Shown here one piece after another: positions 45,358 to 58,894 of a DNA stretch of 64,000 nt. The stretch's first letter is position 1. Each line of letters begins with the position of its first letter. The notes under the pieces were generated by a model. It did not search any database, was not told the DNA's origin, and worked only from the letters and a program-made list of their open reading frames with translations. Source of the DNA: Corylus avellana (lineage: Eukaryota > Streptophyta > Magnoliopsida > Fagales > Betulaceae); the NCBI RefSeq assembly GCF_901000735.1, contig NC_081551.1, positions 18,876,545 through 18,940,544 of the forward strand. The letters are read 5' to 3'. A program made the position numbers and the translations under genes.

Positions 45358-48300
45358 ATGGCCACAGTCATGAGGCTTCACATTTTCCCACAAAGATTCG
45401 AACAATTGAGCTTCAAGGACCCCGGAAGGACCGGCCAGCCGGTCGTGCTCGGACCGGGTTTATGCCAGTCCGGCTTGGGACGACGGCGTGGGCGTGATGG
45501 GTTGTGTTTGAAACAGTGCAGGTCGTTTAGGGCTGAGGAGGGAGAGAAAGAGGTGGAAAGTGCGAGAAAGTGTGGGACTTTGAAGGAAACCGAGGCTAAG
45601 CTTCAAAGGGGAATTGGGTTTTGGAGCTCCTTGAGGACTACTATTTTGGGTGGTTTTAGTTTGGCTCGTGGTGATGAGTATAGCAACGCTCTGGCCAAGG
45701 TGGAGGAGGTATTCTCTTCGGTGAGTTGTATTTGTATACGATTTGTTTCATTATTTTTAAAGATTCTTTCTTTACTTAGTGGAATATGTAGTTGAATTGG
45801 AGAAATGATTGCAAGCGTAATTCAGAAAATTTACTGAGTGTTGAGTTTCCATTCCTTTTGTTTCCATCCAAATTATCCAATCCAAATGTTAGAGCAGTGA
45901 AGATATTGAAAATATGAACTTGAAACTTTGTTATTTGGGACTAGAGAAATTAAACTTTCCTCATATTGGAGCCTAATATTTATATTTTTCTTTGCTTTCA
46001 AAAACTTTTTTCCCTTATCAAATGCTGAAAACTCGTTTAAAATACTTTTCATACCAAATAGATTTGTAGACGTGGCTCCTACCACTCAAACACTTTTCAT
46101 ACCAAACTACAAAACTTTTGACAAAAACACTTTTCACAAAATAAAAATAAAATATTTCTCAAAAAATAATTAAATTTATATTTTTTTCAAAAAGGGGATT
46201 TTCATGTACAATTTTCTTTTTCAAATGCAAGGATGTTAATTACATGTATAATCCATAAAAATAGTTAAGAGTTGGGTGCTGTTGTGGTAGCCAGATCAAC
46301 ACCACGTGGTGGTTAGCCATGGAACAACCAATATTTTCTTCTTTTCTTACCTTTTATTTTTTATTATTTTTTTATTTTTATTTTTAAAAAGGTTTTTCTT
46401 TTTATATTGTAAAAATATTTCTTAATTTTATATTTTTCAGAAGCATTTCTCAAATTTTTACCAAACTAATTTTCATTTGTGGACCCTACATATAACACTT
46501 TTTTCCAAATAGATTTGTGAGTATATTTTTGGCTTTAACATTAGTTTTCTTTCTCACAACAGAGTGCCATCCAAGTGGGAAGATATATTATAACCATGAT
46601 GAGCACTGGAGTGATACTTGCAATTGGATTTCAGATGTCAGGTTAGCTAACATGCACTCTGGTTGTGAGATTGCATGCATTGATATAATGTAAAAACATC
46701 AGTGAATTCTCGATGTACACAAGAATTCAATTGTATTTGATTTTGTGAAGGTGGAGATAGTCAGATGGACACTTTGATTTGGTATAGCTGGCTTGGAGGA
46801 ATTATTATTGGAACCATGATAGGTGCTAATATGGTTTTAGAGGAACATTGTCGTGCTGGTCCACGTAATGTTGTCATAACTGGAAGGTGATCTCTCCCTC
46901 ACTCTCTGTCTCTCTCTCCTTGGGCTTGAAAAGTAATCGATTTTACTTCTACAAGTAGTTTTAAACTCTAAAGCTCATGCATTTTGTTAAATGGAGTATC
47001 CTATGATCAATGCTCAATGCTTACCAGTGTCTTTCCCAAAGCCTTGTCCTTAGGTACTATCAATTTGTGTACCTGCGTTGGGGGTGGGGGCTCTGCAATG
47101 TCAAATTAACATGGCAGTTTTCCATTTTGTTCACTTATAGAGTAGTTAGAGATTGAAAGTGTTAAACCACCTCTCATGTGTGGGACCAAACTCTCCCTTA
47201 ATAAGTAAGGCCCAACACGTGAAATATTTAATTGAATTGGAAGGTGAATTGACGGAGTCAAGGTTCGAACTCATGATCTCTGAATTTGATACCATGTAAG
47301 CTTTTATGATAAGTGGTGATTTAACAGAAAGCTTTACTTTATATGATCTGATGTTGATGCTTAAAAATGCATGTGTGGATGTTTCTTTATTCAATTCGTA
47401 AGTTCACTTGATCCTGTGGCTTGGGATCGTTTACTTGGGTGTAATCACAGTTTGGATATATGTGCTCCAGATGGGTTATTGCTAATGGAAAAAATAACAA
47501 TTTTATGTTTTAACTGTCTGGTACAGTACAAGGGGACTGGGAAAAGCACTTGCTCGTGAATTTCTTCTTTCTGGAGATCGGGTGGTTATTGCCTCTCGCA
47601 GGTGGTATTTAGAATTAGGATATTGATTTAGTTCGATAATGTGCCTATAATTTCAACACAGTTATCACTCACAATGTCGCTTCCATAAATGGATCTTTTG
47701 AAGGCAGCCCTGAGTCTGTAGATATGACTGTCAAAGAGCTTGAGGAGAACCTAAAGGAATGTCTAACCACTGCGGGTGGCTCGTCGAGGACAATGCTGCA
47801 ACGTGCAAAGGTGGTAGGCATTGCATGTAATGTTTGTGACGCTGATGATGTACAGAAATTGGCAAACTTTGCTGTCAAGGAACTTGGTTCTATCAACATT
47901 TGGGTGAGTGACTCACCTTTTTCAATTGATGCTTGTTGCTAACCACTCTCGCCAGTTGCTGTTGTTACTGAAGATGGTATATGACAATTTCTTTTTATTT
48001 GGACTATGCATGTTGCCGTTGTTTTTGCAAATGCTTGTTTGGTCAAATTTAAAGAGATTGAAACTTCTAATGGCATAATGTTCTTGGTTGTCAACTGTCA
48101 GATGGTTACCTTTTTTCTGTGTCAAAACTCAAAAGGCTTAACACTTTTTGATGGCATCTCCCATATGATCATGTTGTTCAGACTTGCATTAGATGAAAAG
48201 CAGGATAAAACAATACATTCGTTTTTCATTTATGACTGAGGTTCCAATAAATTGGGTAGCAATATCTTATTATGATGAGGTTTATGCTTTTTGTGGATTG

Positions 48301-50339
48301 GTGGTGATGATGTGATAATAATGCCTATCTTTTGTCCTTGTCTCTGTTTAATTATCCTATTCAACCTCTAGTTCCTGTTGTATTTAATGCGGCATGGTTT
48401 GTAACTTTCTCAAAATTACTGAAATATTCCATTTTGTACTTCCATTGTTTGGCAGATAAACAATGCTGGCACAAATAAAGGTTTTAGACCATTGCTGGAG
48501 TTTTCTGATGAAGATATTAGACAGGTATTCATATATGAATTATTTATCGATTTGTTTTGATAGATCTGGTATTTGAGAACTTTATCTAGTATGTGCATGT
48601 AGATGTACTTTAAGCACAGGAGGTCCTGTCAGAAAAGTAACTTTGAAAATACTAGGAGCTGTTGTATTGAATCACCATCTGTTTGATATAGGATTTGATT
48701 CTAAATATGGCTGTTTTCCATTGTTGAATCACTAATTGTGATTAGACAACCTTCATACTTTGACACAATGACCTAATGCTGAGAAGTATCTTCAACCCTC
48801 CTCCTCCTCTATGCATCTCTGTGTGACTCAAAGAAGACAGGGATGATGTGCTCACACATCTAAACATTATGGTACAAAGTACTTATTAAGATTATTTCTT
48901 GTATAGTTGGCCTAATTTTCCTACCAATATATCATGGTAGTTTACACATTTCGGTAAGAGTGGTTTTACCTTATTTCTTGAATTGATTTAACTCTTACCT
49001 CTCCTAATTATGCTAGATTGTCTCAACAAACCTGGTTGGCTCTCTTCTCTGCACTCGAGAAGCCATGCAAGTGATGAAGAACCAGGCTATTGGGGGACAT
49101 ATATTTAACATGGATGGTGCAGGCTCTGGGGGATCTAGTACCCCTCTTACAGCTGTGTAAGTTTATATTACCATGGAAGCTAAGTTTATTCTGTAGTGAG
49201 CAGAGGTGAAAACTTTCACCTGGTTTAGCCTAATCATTATTCAATGACCCATGGTAGTTGTTACTATTCCAAGTTCCCATGGTTGATGATGATATTTATT
49301 AGTTTGTTCGTTTGACTTGCAGCTATGGGTCAACAAAATGTGGGCTTAGGCAGCTTCAGGCATCTCTGTTGAAAGAGTGCAAGCGGTCCAAAGTTGGGGT
49401 GCACACAGCATCTCCGGGCATGGTCCTTACAGATCTGCTCCTAAGGTACATAGGAATCATCCCTGGTTTTTGCAATGCACTTATAACGCCATTCGAGTTC
49501 CTTTCATAATATCATCTTAAGTGCCTCAATGCCAATTGCCACATTTCTATTTCTTATAAATTCTATGTTCTTTGGTTTAGATTTGAAGGTTGCATCTCTT
49601 TTCTATCTATGGCTATTTCACTTACCTTATATACCTTGTCTTTTGCTTTTGCTTCTCTATGGTTTGCAGTGGCTCGAGTATCCAAAATAAGCAAATGTTT
49701 AACATCATCTGTGAGCTTCCTGAAACAGTTGCTCGAACTCTAGTTCCAAGGATGCGGGTTGTAAAGGGAACAGGAAAGGCAATCAGTTACTTGACCCCCC
49801 CTAGGATCTTACTTGCTTTAGTCACTGCATGGCTTCGACGAGGTCGATGGTTTGATGCCAAGGTAATCTTCATTATTTTGTGAAAGCATTTGACACTCCC
49901 TGCTGGTGCTCAACTATTGAGTTCTGACAGCCAGAGGAGTCCCTTATCAAGTTACCAACCATAAAAAGATTCTTAGTACCATTCATGATTGAATGTGAGT
50001 GCATTAGATGACTTGGTAAATTTAATTCCTTTAATTCTAAACTGAACAGGGGAATGTGAGATAATTTTAAAATTTTGCTCATGTTTATCATCTAAATGTG
50101 ATGGTGATGACATATCTGTAGCAAGAAGAAGCTGATTTGAGCATATATTGCAGGGGAGGGCATTGTATGCAGCGGAGGCAGACCGTCTCCGTAACTGGGC
50201 TGAAAACCGCACTCGGTTTTCTTTTACAGATGCAATGGAAATGTACACGGAGAACACTTGGGTGTCGGTTTTCTCGCTTTCTGTTGTTTGTGCCTTCATA
50301 ATCCTTTCTAGCACTGGCAGCACATTTCCTGGTACGTGA
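45358..50339 (+). CDS. NYC1: Chlorophyll(ide) b reductase NYC1, copy B (complete)
   Basis: Thylakoid-membrane short-chain dehydrogenase that reduces chlorophyll b to 7-hydroxymethyl chlorophyll a, the first step of chlorophyll b breakdown and light-harvesting complex loss in senescence. Ten exons: 45358-45720, 46563-46641, 46751-46886, 47527-47601, 47708-47903, 48456-48524, 49017-49156, 49323-49445, 49670-49862 and 50154-50339, giving 519 residues against about 496 in Arabidopsis. Visible features: a plastid transit-like N-terminus, hydrophobic segments at about 128-147 and 157-178, the cofactor motif TGSTRGLG at 191-198, NNAG at 285-288, catalytic YGSTK at 354-358 and a C-terminal hydrophobic segment near the end. 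All junctions are GT-AG and in frame. Long stretches agree with the Arabidopsis NYC1 protein as I remember it. I consider this identification secure. Confidence 0.96.
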
Positions 50340-53300
50340 GTTGTAAGCACAATTACAGCCTGAAAGAATCAGTAACATGTACATCAGGGCAATGCTCTCT
50401 GTGAGTGAGGTCAACTGCTATGCCTGGCAAGGCAAGTATACAACACTTAGAGCAGATTAGTGGCTTTATACCCTACATTCTTGGGACACTTACTTAACCA
50501 TTAGGAGGGTCGGTTATAGCATGATCCCAAATGTTTTAACGACCCATGCATGCACAAGAGTCCAGTAAAAGTTTAGGGCATGTACACAGAAACAAACGCA
50601 TTGTATTTCATTAATGAAGCATTCTCCATTGAGATGCTTCTATGGGCATGTAATGTTTCTATGGTATATATGTAATGCTTCTATCAGTCTATGGGTTCAT
50701 TGTGAAATTCCCCTTCGAAATCTTTGTCCGTCCATTTCTTTTTTTTCTTTTTAATCTCTCACAATGATCTTCTAGCAAGCAAAACACATGGTCAGTATGC
50801 CTGGAGTTGGATTTTTGGCCACATTTGCATGAAGAAGTTATTAAACAAGTGTATGTTCTGTTGGGTCTGCTGCTGCTGTTGATCTTTATGAAATTCCCTT
50901 ACCTTTGGGCCTGTGGCACCATTCCTCTTATTTATACTAGTTGGTTTGAGTAGTGGGAGGGGCAACATTTCCTCGACGGGCCAAAGCATTTTGAACCAAT
51001 CATTCTGAACCAAAGCATTTTCGAGTTAAACGACTATATAAAATAATATATAGCCCGTTTTTTGGTATTATTAATCTAAACAATTGGGCTCAAGGCGTCC
51101 AAAACGATGGGCCTTTTCAACATTTTAAAGTTAAACAACAGGGTGTTAGATGTAATAAACATAGGGGATTAGGCTTAAACAGCTGAGCCATCAATGTTTT
51201 GAGCTCTCTCCCTGCAATGTGAATAGACTAGAATAAGACCATCAAAGTTGAATAAAATACCATTATTCATCACACACCTGAACTTTTATGTAGTCCACAA
51301 CCCATATTTATTGGTAATAGTTTAACTAACAGGGGTTTCACAACCACAAAGGATCTCTTTACAAGATTACACACACATATATATATAGTCTTAATCACTC
51401 ATAAGAGCATTCACATTTGGTTCAACAAATTTTTTATTTTAGGTCATATTTTTTCAAAATTTTCTAATGGATATTTTTTTAAATTCGTTATTTCCGACTG
51501 GTCATTTAAAAAAAAAATTGTCTTTTTCTAATGATTATGTATTTATTTCGTGTAGAGATGGAAAGTATGCTTTTTCATTTGAGAGACAGAAAGAGAAATG
51601 AGAGGAGTGCATAAAAGACACCAAAAAAAAAAAGGGCCATGATTCAGAGCACGCTGGTGTGCTTCAACAGTGAAGCACGCCAGGCTAAATTTCTTTTTTT
51701 TCAAAAAAATTAAAATAATAAAAAAAATCACGGCCGGCGTGCTCTATATCTTTACCAAAAAAAAAAAAAAATTAGAGGAGATAAAATTGTAGAATAAAAA
51801 AGATATTTTTATACGTTTGGTTTGGTGGGTGTAAAATGCTCACCAAATTGTAGCAACTCAACAAATTTATTTCTAAATAAGTAGACGAACTTAAATTTTT
51901 TCATTCAAAATAACCTTTCACCCGGTCTCTAAAAGGGACGTGTTTTTTGAGCCATTAAAAAAAACATGTGAAAAGAACATTCAACATGCAATTAAAAAAA
52001 ATGTGTTTCTCACATGCAAATAATGATACGTCACTTTTAAAAGTTAAGCATAAATGCTCTAACAAACTGAGTCCCAAAAAAAATACAAAATTACTCAATA
52101 CAACAAGTTAGAGGGTCTTGTATTGTTGGACGCAATTTGGTCAGTTTAATGGAAATATTAAATAAATGGTTAATTGTTGTTGGTTGTGGAATTTCGGCCT
52201 TTTCTCATTTTCTGTGTTCTTGGTTGTTGATTTTGTTTTGCAGAGTTTGCTTCTGTGTATGTAAATTAATGTTGTTTTAGTTGTTGTAATGCTGTTTGTG
52301 GAGTTGTGTTTCTTCACAGCTTCAGTGTTTTCGTTGCTGTAGTTGTATAGCAGCATAGTTTTCTGTGTGTATAGGTGGAGGGTTTGTAGTTGTAATTTTG
52401 TTAGTTGTTGTGTTTCAGCTTCCTTTGTCTTGCTGGAAAAGATTAAAGCAAATTTAAATGTGTTCATTATGCTTATGGTTTAAGTAACTACTAATGTCTC
52501 CCGATATTGCTCCCCTATTGCCGTCCAACCAAATATTAAAAAATAAAAAAAAATAAAAAATAAAAATAAAAAAGTGGATTGCTGGATTGATTGGGATGTT
52601 AGCCGTTGGTCAGGCACCGAATGTCATGCCCATAATTACATAGGATTAGAAGATTAAAATAATTCGTTGCCATGTGCTTTGAGCTCTCATGGTCCCCTTC
52701 GCCTCTCAAAGTATGCACAAATATTTCACGAATTCAAAGTCAACCACAACAGATAAAAAGAAAAGCGACAAAATAATAATGAAAGACTTCTAACATGCCA
52801 AGGCTTATAATTAAAAACCTCCTTTTTCACTCAACAATAAAAATAAAAATAAAACCCTCCTTTTTCTTCTCTCTTTTTCAACTTCTATGAAACTTCTATG
52901 TTTCATAGTCAATCGTAGAAATTAGGTGATATGAACTACAGTATCCTTATAATTGCCACCTGAGTTACTAGCATTGCATTAGAACCAAAAAATGATAAAA
53001 GAAGCATGAATTAGGAGTGTTAGCTAGCCTCAAACCTCTCCCTCAATTGACTATGTGTGGAAAACACTATGTAAAAGAGAGGTTAGATCATTGAAAGACA
53101 CACTTATTATTTTTGCGAAATACTATTTATTTCTTTGTTTACTTTTGATCTCAAAGTTTTTTACTAACTTAAGCGTTAGAGTGACCCTCGTTAAACAATA
53201 ACGAGTCACTTTGACCCTTTTTATTTTTATTTTTTCTACCTTACAAGCATTGTTGATTCGAATTCGGTGTGTGATCAACTGACTTTTTCCGAACACTGAA

Positions 53301-53773
53301 AGTATATATATTAAAAAAAAAAAAAAAAAACTGGAAGAAAATCTCTAAAATAGTCGCAGTTACAAGCGGTTCGAAAATGTTAGATTACATATAGATCTAC
53401 GTCACAACCAATCGCCCTTAAAATGTAGCATATTCAATGCGAGTCAAACCAAAACATAGCCATATCCTTAATGAAAAAAAAAAAAAAAAAAAAAGAGAAC
53501 ATAAAATAGGATAATGTGGTACTCATGGAATTTAGCAAACATGATTGTCGGTCTCGGTCTGGTGTTCTTACAATTATTATTATTATTGTCCGGCAACACC
53601 GAATAACTGAGATTAGAAAAACGCGTCTTTCCCCTCACTTCAAATATATATGAGATTTGATAACGTTAAATTAGCTCACGTTTGGTCTTACGTACCTAAG
53701 AAATCAATTAGAGCCTTCTGTTTTAAACAAAAATAAATAAATAAATTAGAACCTTCTGCTTTGCTTAATTAAT
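50340..53773. other. NYC1 3' flank and intergenic DNA
   Basis: To about 51540 this matches copy A. Beyond it is single-copy in the window: A and T runs, a dispersed repeat (51765-52045), a GT-rich stretch at 52140-52470 whose minus frame is low-complexity, and AT-rich DNA to 53773. No gene recognised. Confidence 0.5.
51765..52045 (+). repeat. Dispersed repeat, inverted relative to 63690-63985
   Basis: Shared blocks, read in opposite orientation, include AAAAAAGATATTTTTATACGTTTGG, the TGCTCACCAAATTGTAG region, the ACATGTGAAAAGAACATTCA region and CACTTTTAAAAG. They occur in the same order once one copy is reversed. Probably copies of a transposable element of unknown class. Confidence 0.6.
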
Positions 53774-55223
53774 AGGGAAAAATAAAAAATTATTCCTTAT
53801 GGTTTACTTGATTTACATTTTACTCCCTGTGATATCAAAACGAACTCAGAGGTCCTTGTAGTATGCAAAAAAAATAATTTAGTCCCTGCAGTTAAATTCC
53901 ATCCATTAACTTAACAAATTCCGTTAATGTGCCACGTCACATCCAATAAAAGTATGACACATGTCATATTTTATTTATAACTTTTAAAAATCATACTTGA
54001 ATTTTTCATGTCATATTATTATGCCTGCTAATATTCCCACCTCATATTTACTCCACATCAAACGCAAGTAAAATATTTTGAACAAACCTAATTCTACCAA
54101 ATTATTGATACGAGCACCACCATCTTCTTTTCTTCTTCACGGACGTCGTGTTCTTCTTCTTCTTCTTGTCCTGTCTTCCTTTTTTTCTTGTCTCTCTTCT
54201 CATCTTTTGAAATTTTGAATCTGTTTCTTAATTTAATTTCCTCTTCTCTTCCTATCTTCTACTTTTTCTTAGCTCGGCTCTTATGCTTTTCTCCTCTGTT
54301 GAAATTCCTCAATAGAGACGGAGAAAAAAAAAATTATGTTGCTTAACAGAGACAAAGACAGAGACAGAGAGACATAAGAATTTTTCTAACTCAAATTCCA
54401 TTAAAAAGAATTCACTAATTCTATCAAAAAAGAAAAGAAAAGAAAAATGAATTGAATAAATCAAAACAACAATTTGAAGTTTCTGTTGCTTTTTGTTGAA
54501 GATAGTGGGATTAAAAAAAGTGATTTCCTTGTATTTTTTTTTTGGGCATCTACGACTGTGTTTGCTTTTTGTGGATTTTGTTTGCCCCTTTGTCTGAATG
54601 AAACACAAAGAATTTACATTTTTCTAACTGCACATTCATACAGATATTTGCGTATGGACTTTTGACCAAGACCATTCAAAGAACTCCAATGTTGTGTTTG
54701 TACATACTATATAAAAGTAATCACTTGATTGAAGGTCGTTAAGCCTGGAACATATGTGGATGATGGGCTCATTAACAATCGGAGGTCCTCCTTCTCTCCA
54801 CCTAATCCTGTTAAAATCACATCTTTCAATGCTAATGGTGAAGAACACGACGTCCGTGAAGAAGAAAAAGAAGATGGTGTGCTTGTATCAATAATTTGGT
54901 AGAATTATGTCTGTTAAAAATATTTTACTTGTGTTTGATGTGGAGTAAATCTGAGGCGGAAATATTAGTTGGCATAATAATATGACATAGAAAATTCAAG
55001 TATGCTTTTTAAAAGTCATAAATAAAATATGACAAGTGTCATACTTTTATTGGATATGATGTGGCACCCTAACAGAATCCGTTAAGTCAATGGATGAAAT
55101 TTAACTGTAGGAACTAAATTATTTTTTCTTCAATACCACAAGGACCTCTGAGTTCATTTTGATATCACAGGGAGTAAATTGTAAATCAGGTAAACTACAT
55201 GGACTAATTTTGCATTTTTCCCT
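53774..55223. mobile_element. 1.45-kb foldback element with long inverted repeats
   Basis: Arms of about 380 bp (53774-54165 and 54845-55223) are inverted copies starting AGGGAAAAAT. They share blocks such as ACTCCCTGTGATATCAAAA, AACTCAGAGGTCCTTGT, TACCAAATTATTGATAC and an inner CACGGACGTCGTGTTCTTC. AATTAAT directly repeats on both sides (53767-53773 and 55224-55230), a plausible 7-bp target-site duplication. The 680-bp centre has no convincing gene. It is a non-autonomous, hairpin-forming DNA transposon of uncertain superfamily (MULE-like foldback is one option). Confidence 0.75.
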
Positions 55224-55230
55224 AATTAAT

Positions 55231-58200
55231 ATCTTCTATTTGTTACAAAAATAAAAAATAAAAAATCTTCTATATTGCTAGCCTTGTAATCATTATCACA
55301 GACTCGTACATCATGCAATCAGGATGAAGTTCGTTTACTATTAATAAGTTCTTAATCAAACTTATATCTAATCCATTGTTAATAAGGATATTGTTATGGT
55401 CCTAAGGGTTAAGAATTTAACCAAATCTGTATCGAACAGTTTTAAGGTTTTTGGGTTAATGGTTAAACTCTTAGAGTGCGTTTGAAATTGCGATTTCGCA
55501 AGAATAATCCGCGCTTTTAAAAGATATCACAAAACGTAAAGAGTTTGACATTGCGATTTAAAAAGTACTTAATCTAAAATAGGAAAAAAAAAATGCAATT
55601 TCTATAAGTAGGCTAAGAATGCTTATTTAAAAAAAAGTGCGAATTTAAACCAAAATTACCATTTCGCATAACAAATATTTAATAAAAAAGATTAATTTTT
55701 AACATGTTTTACTAAACGCCTTTACGATTTTAAAAAGTAGTGATTTCAAAAGCACAATTTTTAAAATCATACTTATTGAAACTACAATCTCAAATACAAA
55801 CTTCATATGGAACTCATAATACACTTAACCGTATGAGGCCAAAACTCGAAAATTTTAAGGCCTAAGGGCCGCTAAGACAATAAATTTAAGTGGTGTTTTT
55901 TTTATTTTTTATTTTATTTTATTTTATAAAAAATATCTAAATATTAATAAATAATATTTATTTTAATTTTATAATAAAAGCAAAGTAACAAAAGATAAGT
56001 TATGTTAAAGTTTGACTTTATGAGGTAATTAATTTTATTTTATCATTAACTAATATTACACCTAAGCCATATACGAGACCCATAAGGGGATTTTTTTTAT
56101 TTTTATTTTTTGAAGGACCCTTTTAATATTATTATTTTTTTTTAAAAAAAAATGCCTTAAGCCTTTAAGCCGCCCTATATAAAATCGTAGCACGCATGCA
56201 TGAATCTCCGAAAGGATGGCCAAAAAGACTTGAATGGAGGATGACTCTGTCTAGTCAAATATCCCCACTTTCTAAAAAGGCCTGTCGCCTCAGGCGTCTG
56301 AATATGACTTCCCGCCGGCGAAGAATCATATTTACGCCGGCAGCTCGCCCCCCCCTGTCACCCTTTTAATTAGTGTATTACTTTAATTATTGTTATCATC
56401 CCTAATTAAAAAAGAAAAACAGTTAAGTTACATATAATTACTAATTAGGCTACACAAGCACATTAAGGCCCACAAGCTCTTGGGTCCATTGAGGTCCACC
56501 CGCCCTCGACATGGACCGCGCCTCCCGTCAATATGGACCTCTTGAATGGTTCATTAAATAAGAGAATTCTAACCGACGGGCAACCTTTAAAGAGTTGATT
56601 GACCGATAGACGACGGTAAGAGAATCCTCCTAAAGTTCTATTAACCGATGATTTCCTAAATGACAGTTCCTACCAAACAAACTTATATGTATATGAACAT
56701 CATATAAAGAGTGTTCCTTAATTAAATTAAAGAATGTGGCAATCCATATCGAGCCTACTTGCCTTACATATGACAATCCAATAAAAAATGTGACAATCTT
56801 TGGTCCAAAGTATGTGTTGTAGTATCCTCTTATTCTCTCATTTTTTTACCTATTCATAGATTATCATATTGACTTAAGCATCAGAGTATCTACCGTAAAT
56901 ATTTCCGACGAGTCACTTGTGTCTATTTTTATTTCGTAGGTATTTGTGGTTAGTTACAAAACAAGAATATGGACAAATAACTTAAAATACAAAAGAAACT
57001 CCAAATAAGTTTAAGCTCCATCCCATTAGAATACTATTTTTCAACAAATAAAAAGTAATACTTAATCAAAACACATTAACAATCATATCAAAAGAAGCTT
57101 CTTAGAGTCTTGACAAACAGATAGGAGGCGGTGGTGATGATGATCTTAATATCTTAAACCAAAATCTCCAAACATGTGCTTATTTTGTCTCTATTTATAT
57201 ATCCAAATAAAAATGGAAAGTAATCACCGGCTAACACCCATTGCCATTTGCCAGCCTTGTAGTGCTTGACCAGCCGCTCCAGCTTTTGGAATTGACTGAA
57301 TGGAGCCTTCCTACTACCTTGAAACAGTCCTAATTGCCATGTAATGGATTTGTCAACACAGTAACGGTCCTAACGTCGGTGACAAATGCTGCCGTTAAAA
57401 CTACTTATCTACCGTTATTTAACTGCTCAACTGTTATTATCTGGATACTGGTTAGTGTTAAATACTCTTAAAAACATTTTTGTGTTTAAGTATTTATTTA
57501 GATAACACGTCCACGTCTTTGTGTGTGGTTAAGCGTTGGGATCCAGCTGGTTTTCCCTTTCCTTAGAGTAACAGCCACTGCAACTATAAAAGGCTTATAT
57601 ATTTTAAATAATAATTAAAATACATATGATTACCTAATCTTTGACTAATTCATAATTAACCAATCACATACAAGAACACATTTTCTTTTGTTATTTCTAA
57701 TAATATTTAATAAGGAGCTTGACAACTGTCTTTCATCTTGCATATTTTCAAAGCTAAACAGGTACAGTTGGCTTTTTTCTTTTTTTTCTTTTTTTTTTCC
57801 ACTTTTCCACTTTTCCTTCTGGGTAAGAAATATTTATTTCGTGCTTGTTCTTGCCCATTTAAATCAAACGCTATGGATGGAAAGGGTGGTGATAGACTAA
57901 TGAGCCCATTTCAATTTTCCACATGGGCGGGTCAGAAGAAGCACCCTCGAATTATTAGGGGTTAGATTGGAATTTTATGGCTTTGTTGGGAGGACGGCTG
58001 GGATTTGGTGCACAACATCATCTCAATCGGTTAACAAATGGTCTCGTGCTCAAAACCTTCGTTGTCAGCTAATCATCGGAAATTGGTTGTCCTTTTCATC
58101 TCACTTCAGCACCGAATCCCCTTCCTGGCAATGTCCCATTTCTATCTTTGCACACTACCGAAATGGGCTCACCACATAAATAAACTAGGAAGGTTGTCGG

Positions 58201-58894
58201 ACAAATCGCTTAAGTAGATTAAATTCGAATTATGTTTGCATAACGATTGTTCTCTCCAATTTTGGACACCATAATTAAAAAAAAAAAAATACAAATAATT
58301 TTACTCCTCCATCTCCATAGGACTTCATGCCAATTTCACGTAAATAATTTTAAACCAAATAGTTACTGGTTTAAGAAATAAAATATAAGATAAATCTTAG
58401 GATATGTATAAGGTTCCGAAAATCATGTGGCCAAAACACATATACAGTCGGAGCATTGAATTCTCCCATCATTTATTTGAGAAATAAAATATATATAAAG
58501 CAAATATTTGTAAAGTTAAATTTATTTATTTATTTATTTTTCCTGGACTCAGGATATTAGTAATTTAGTATAGTAGGTCCAAGAAGAGACGGCCAAAAGA
58601 AAGACGAGAGCGTCCCCATTGGCTCACCCAACAAAGGCGTAATTAATTGATGATTCCCCAAGCGAGTGATGAGCGGAGAAATGCGCGGGCCAGTCGTGTT
58701 CGGTCCCACCAACCGCACTGTTTAGTTCCCAAACCCAAACTCTAACTCAGAAAAGTTGTGCGTTCAAACACAGCCCCCATGTGATAAAAAGTGCAACAAA
58801 AATTCCTTGGAGCTCGGATTGTTCTCTCTCTCTATCTCTCTCTCTCTCTCTCTGTCTCTCTTCCGGGAGAGGAAGGCTTGTTTTCTGATTGGCC
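55231..58894. other. Intergenic DNA and PERK1 5' region
   Basis: No gene recognised. About 55486-55803 has imperfect inverted ends (GTTTGAAATTGCGATTTC against the complement of GAAACTACAATCTCAAAT...) and may be another small MITE. The rest is AT-rich with short runs. The last 75 bp are the presumed PERK1 5' UTR with a CT microsatellite (58822-58862). Confidence 0.5.
58822..58862 (+). repeat. CT microsatellite in the PERK1 5' UTR
   Basis: About 20 CT units with two interruptions, ending 33 bp before the ATG. CT-rich leaders are common in plant genes. Confidence 0.8.

Larger units (their letters stand above)
31104..51540. repeat. Copy B of the large duplicated block
   Basis: Complete counterpart of 6814-30407 on a single gap-free stretch. 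It carries F-box B, TraB, ankyrin-AAA and NYC1 with all exons. Similarity to copy A ends at about 51400-51540 on the right and at the MITE on the left. Confidence 0.85.

Noticed and set aside
52141..52467. 108-codon minus frame rich in Thr and Gln
   Set aside because: Low-complexity translation of a GT-rich stretch.
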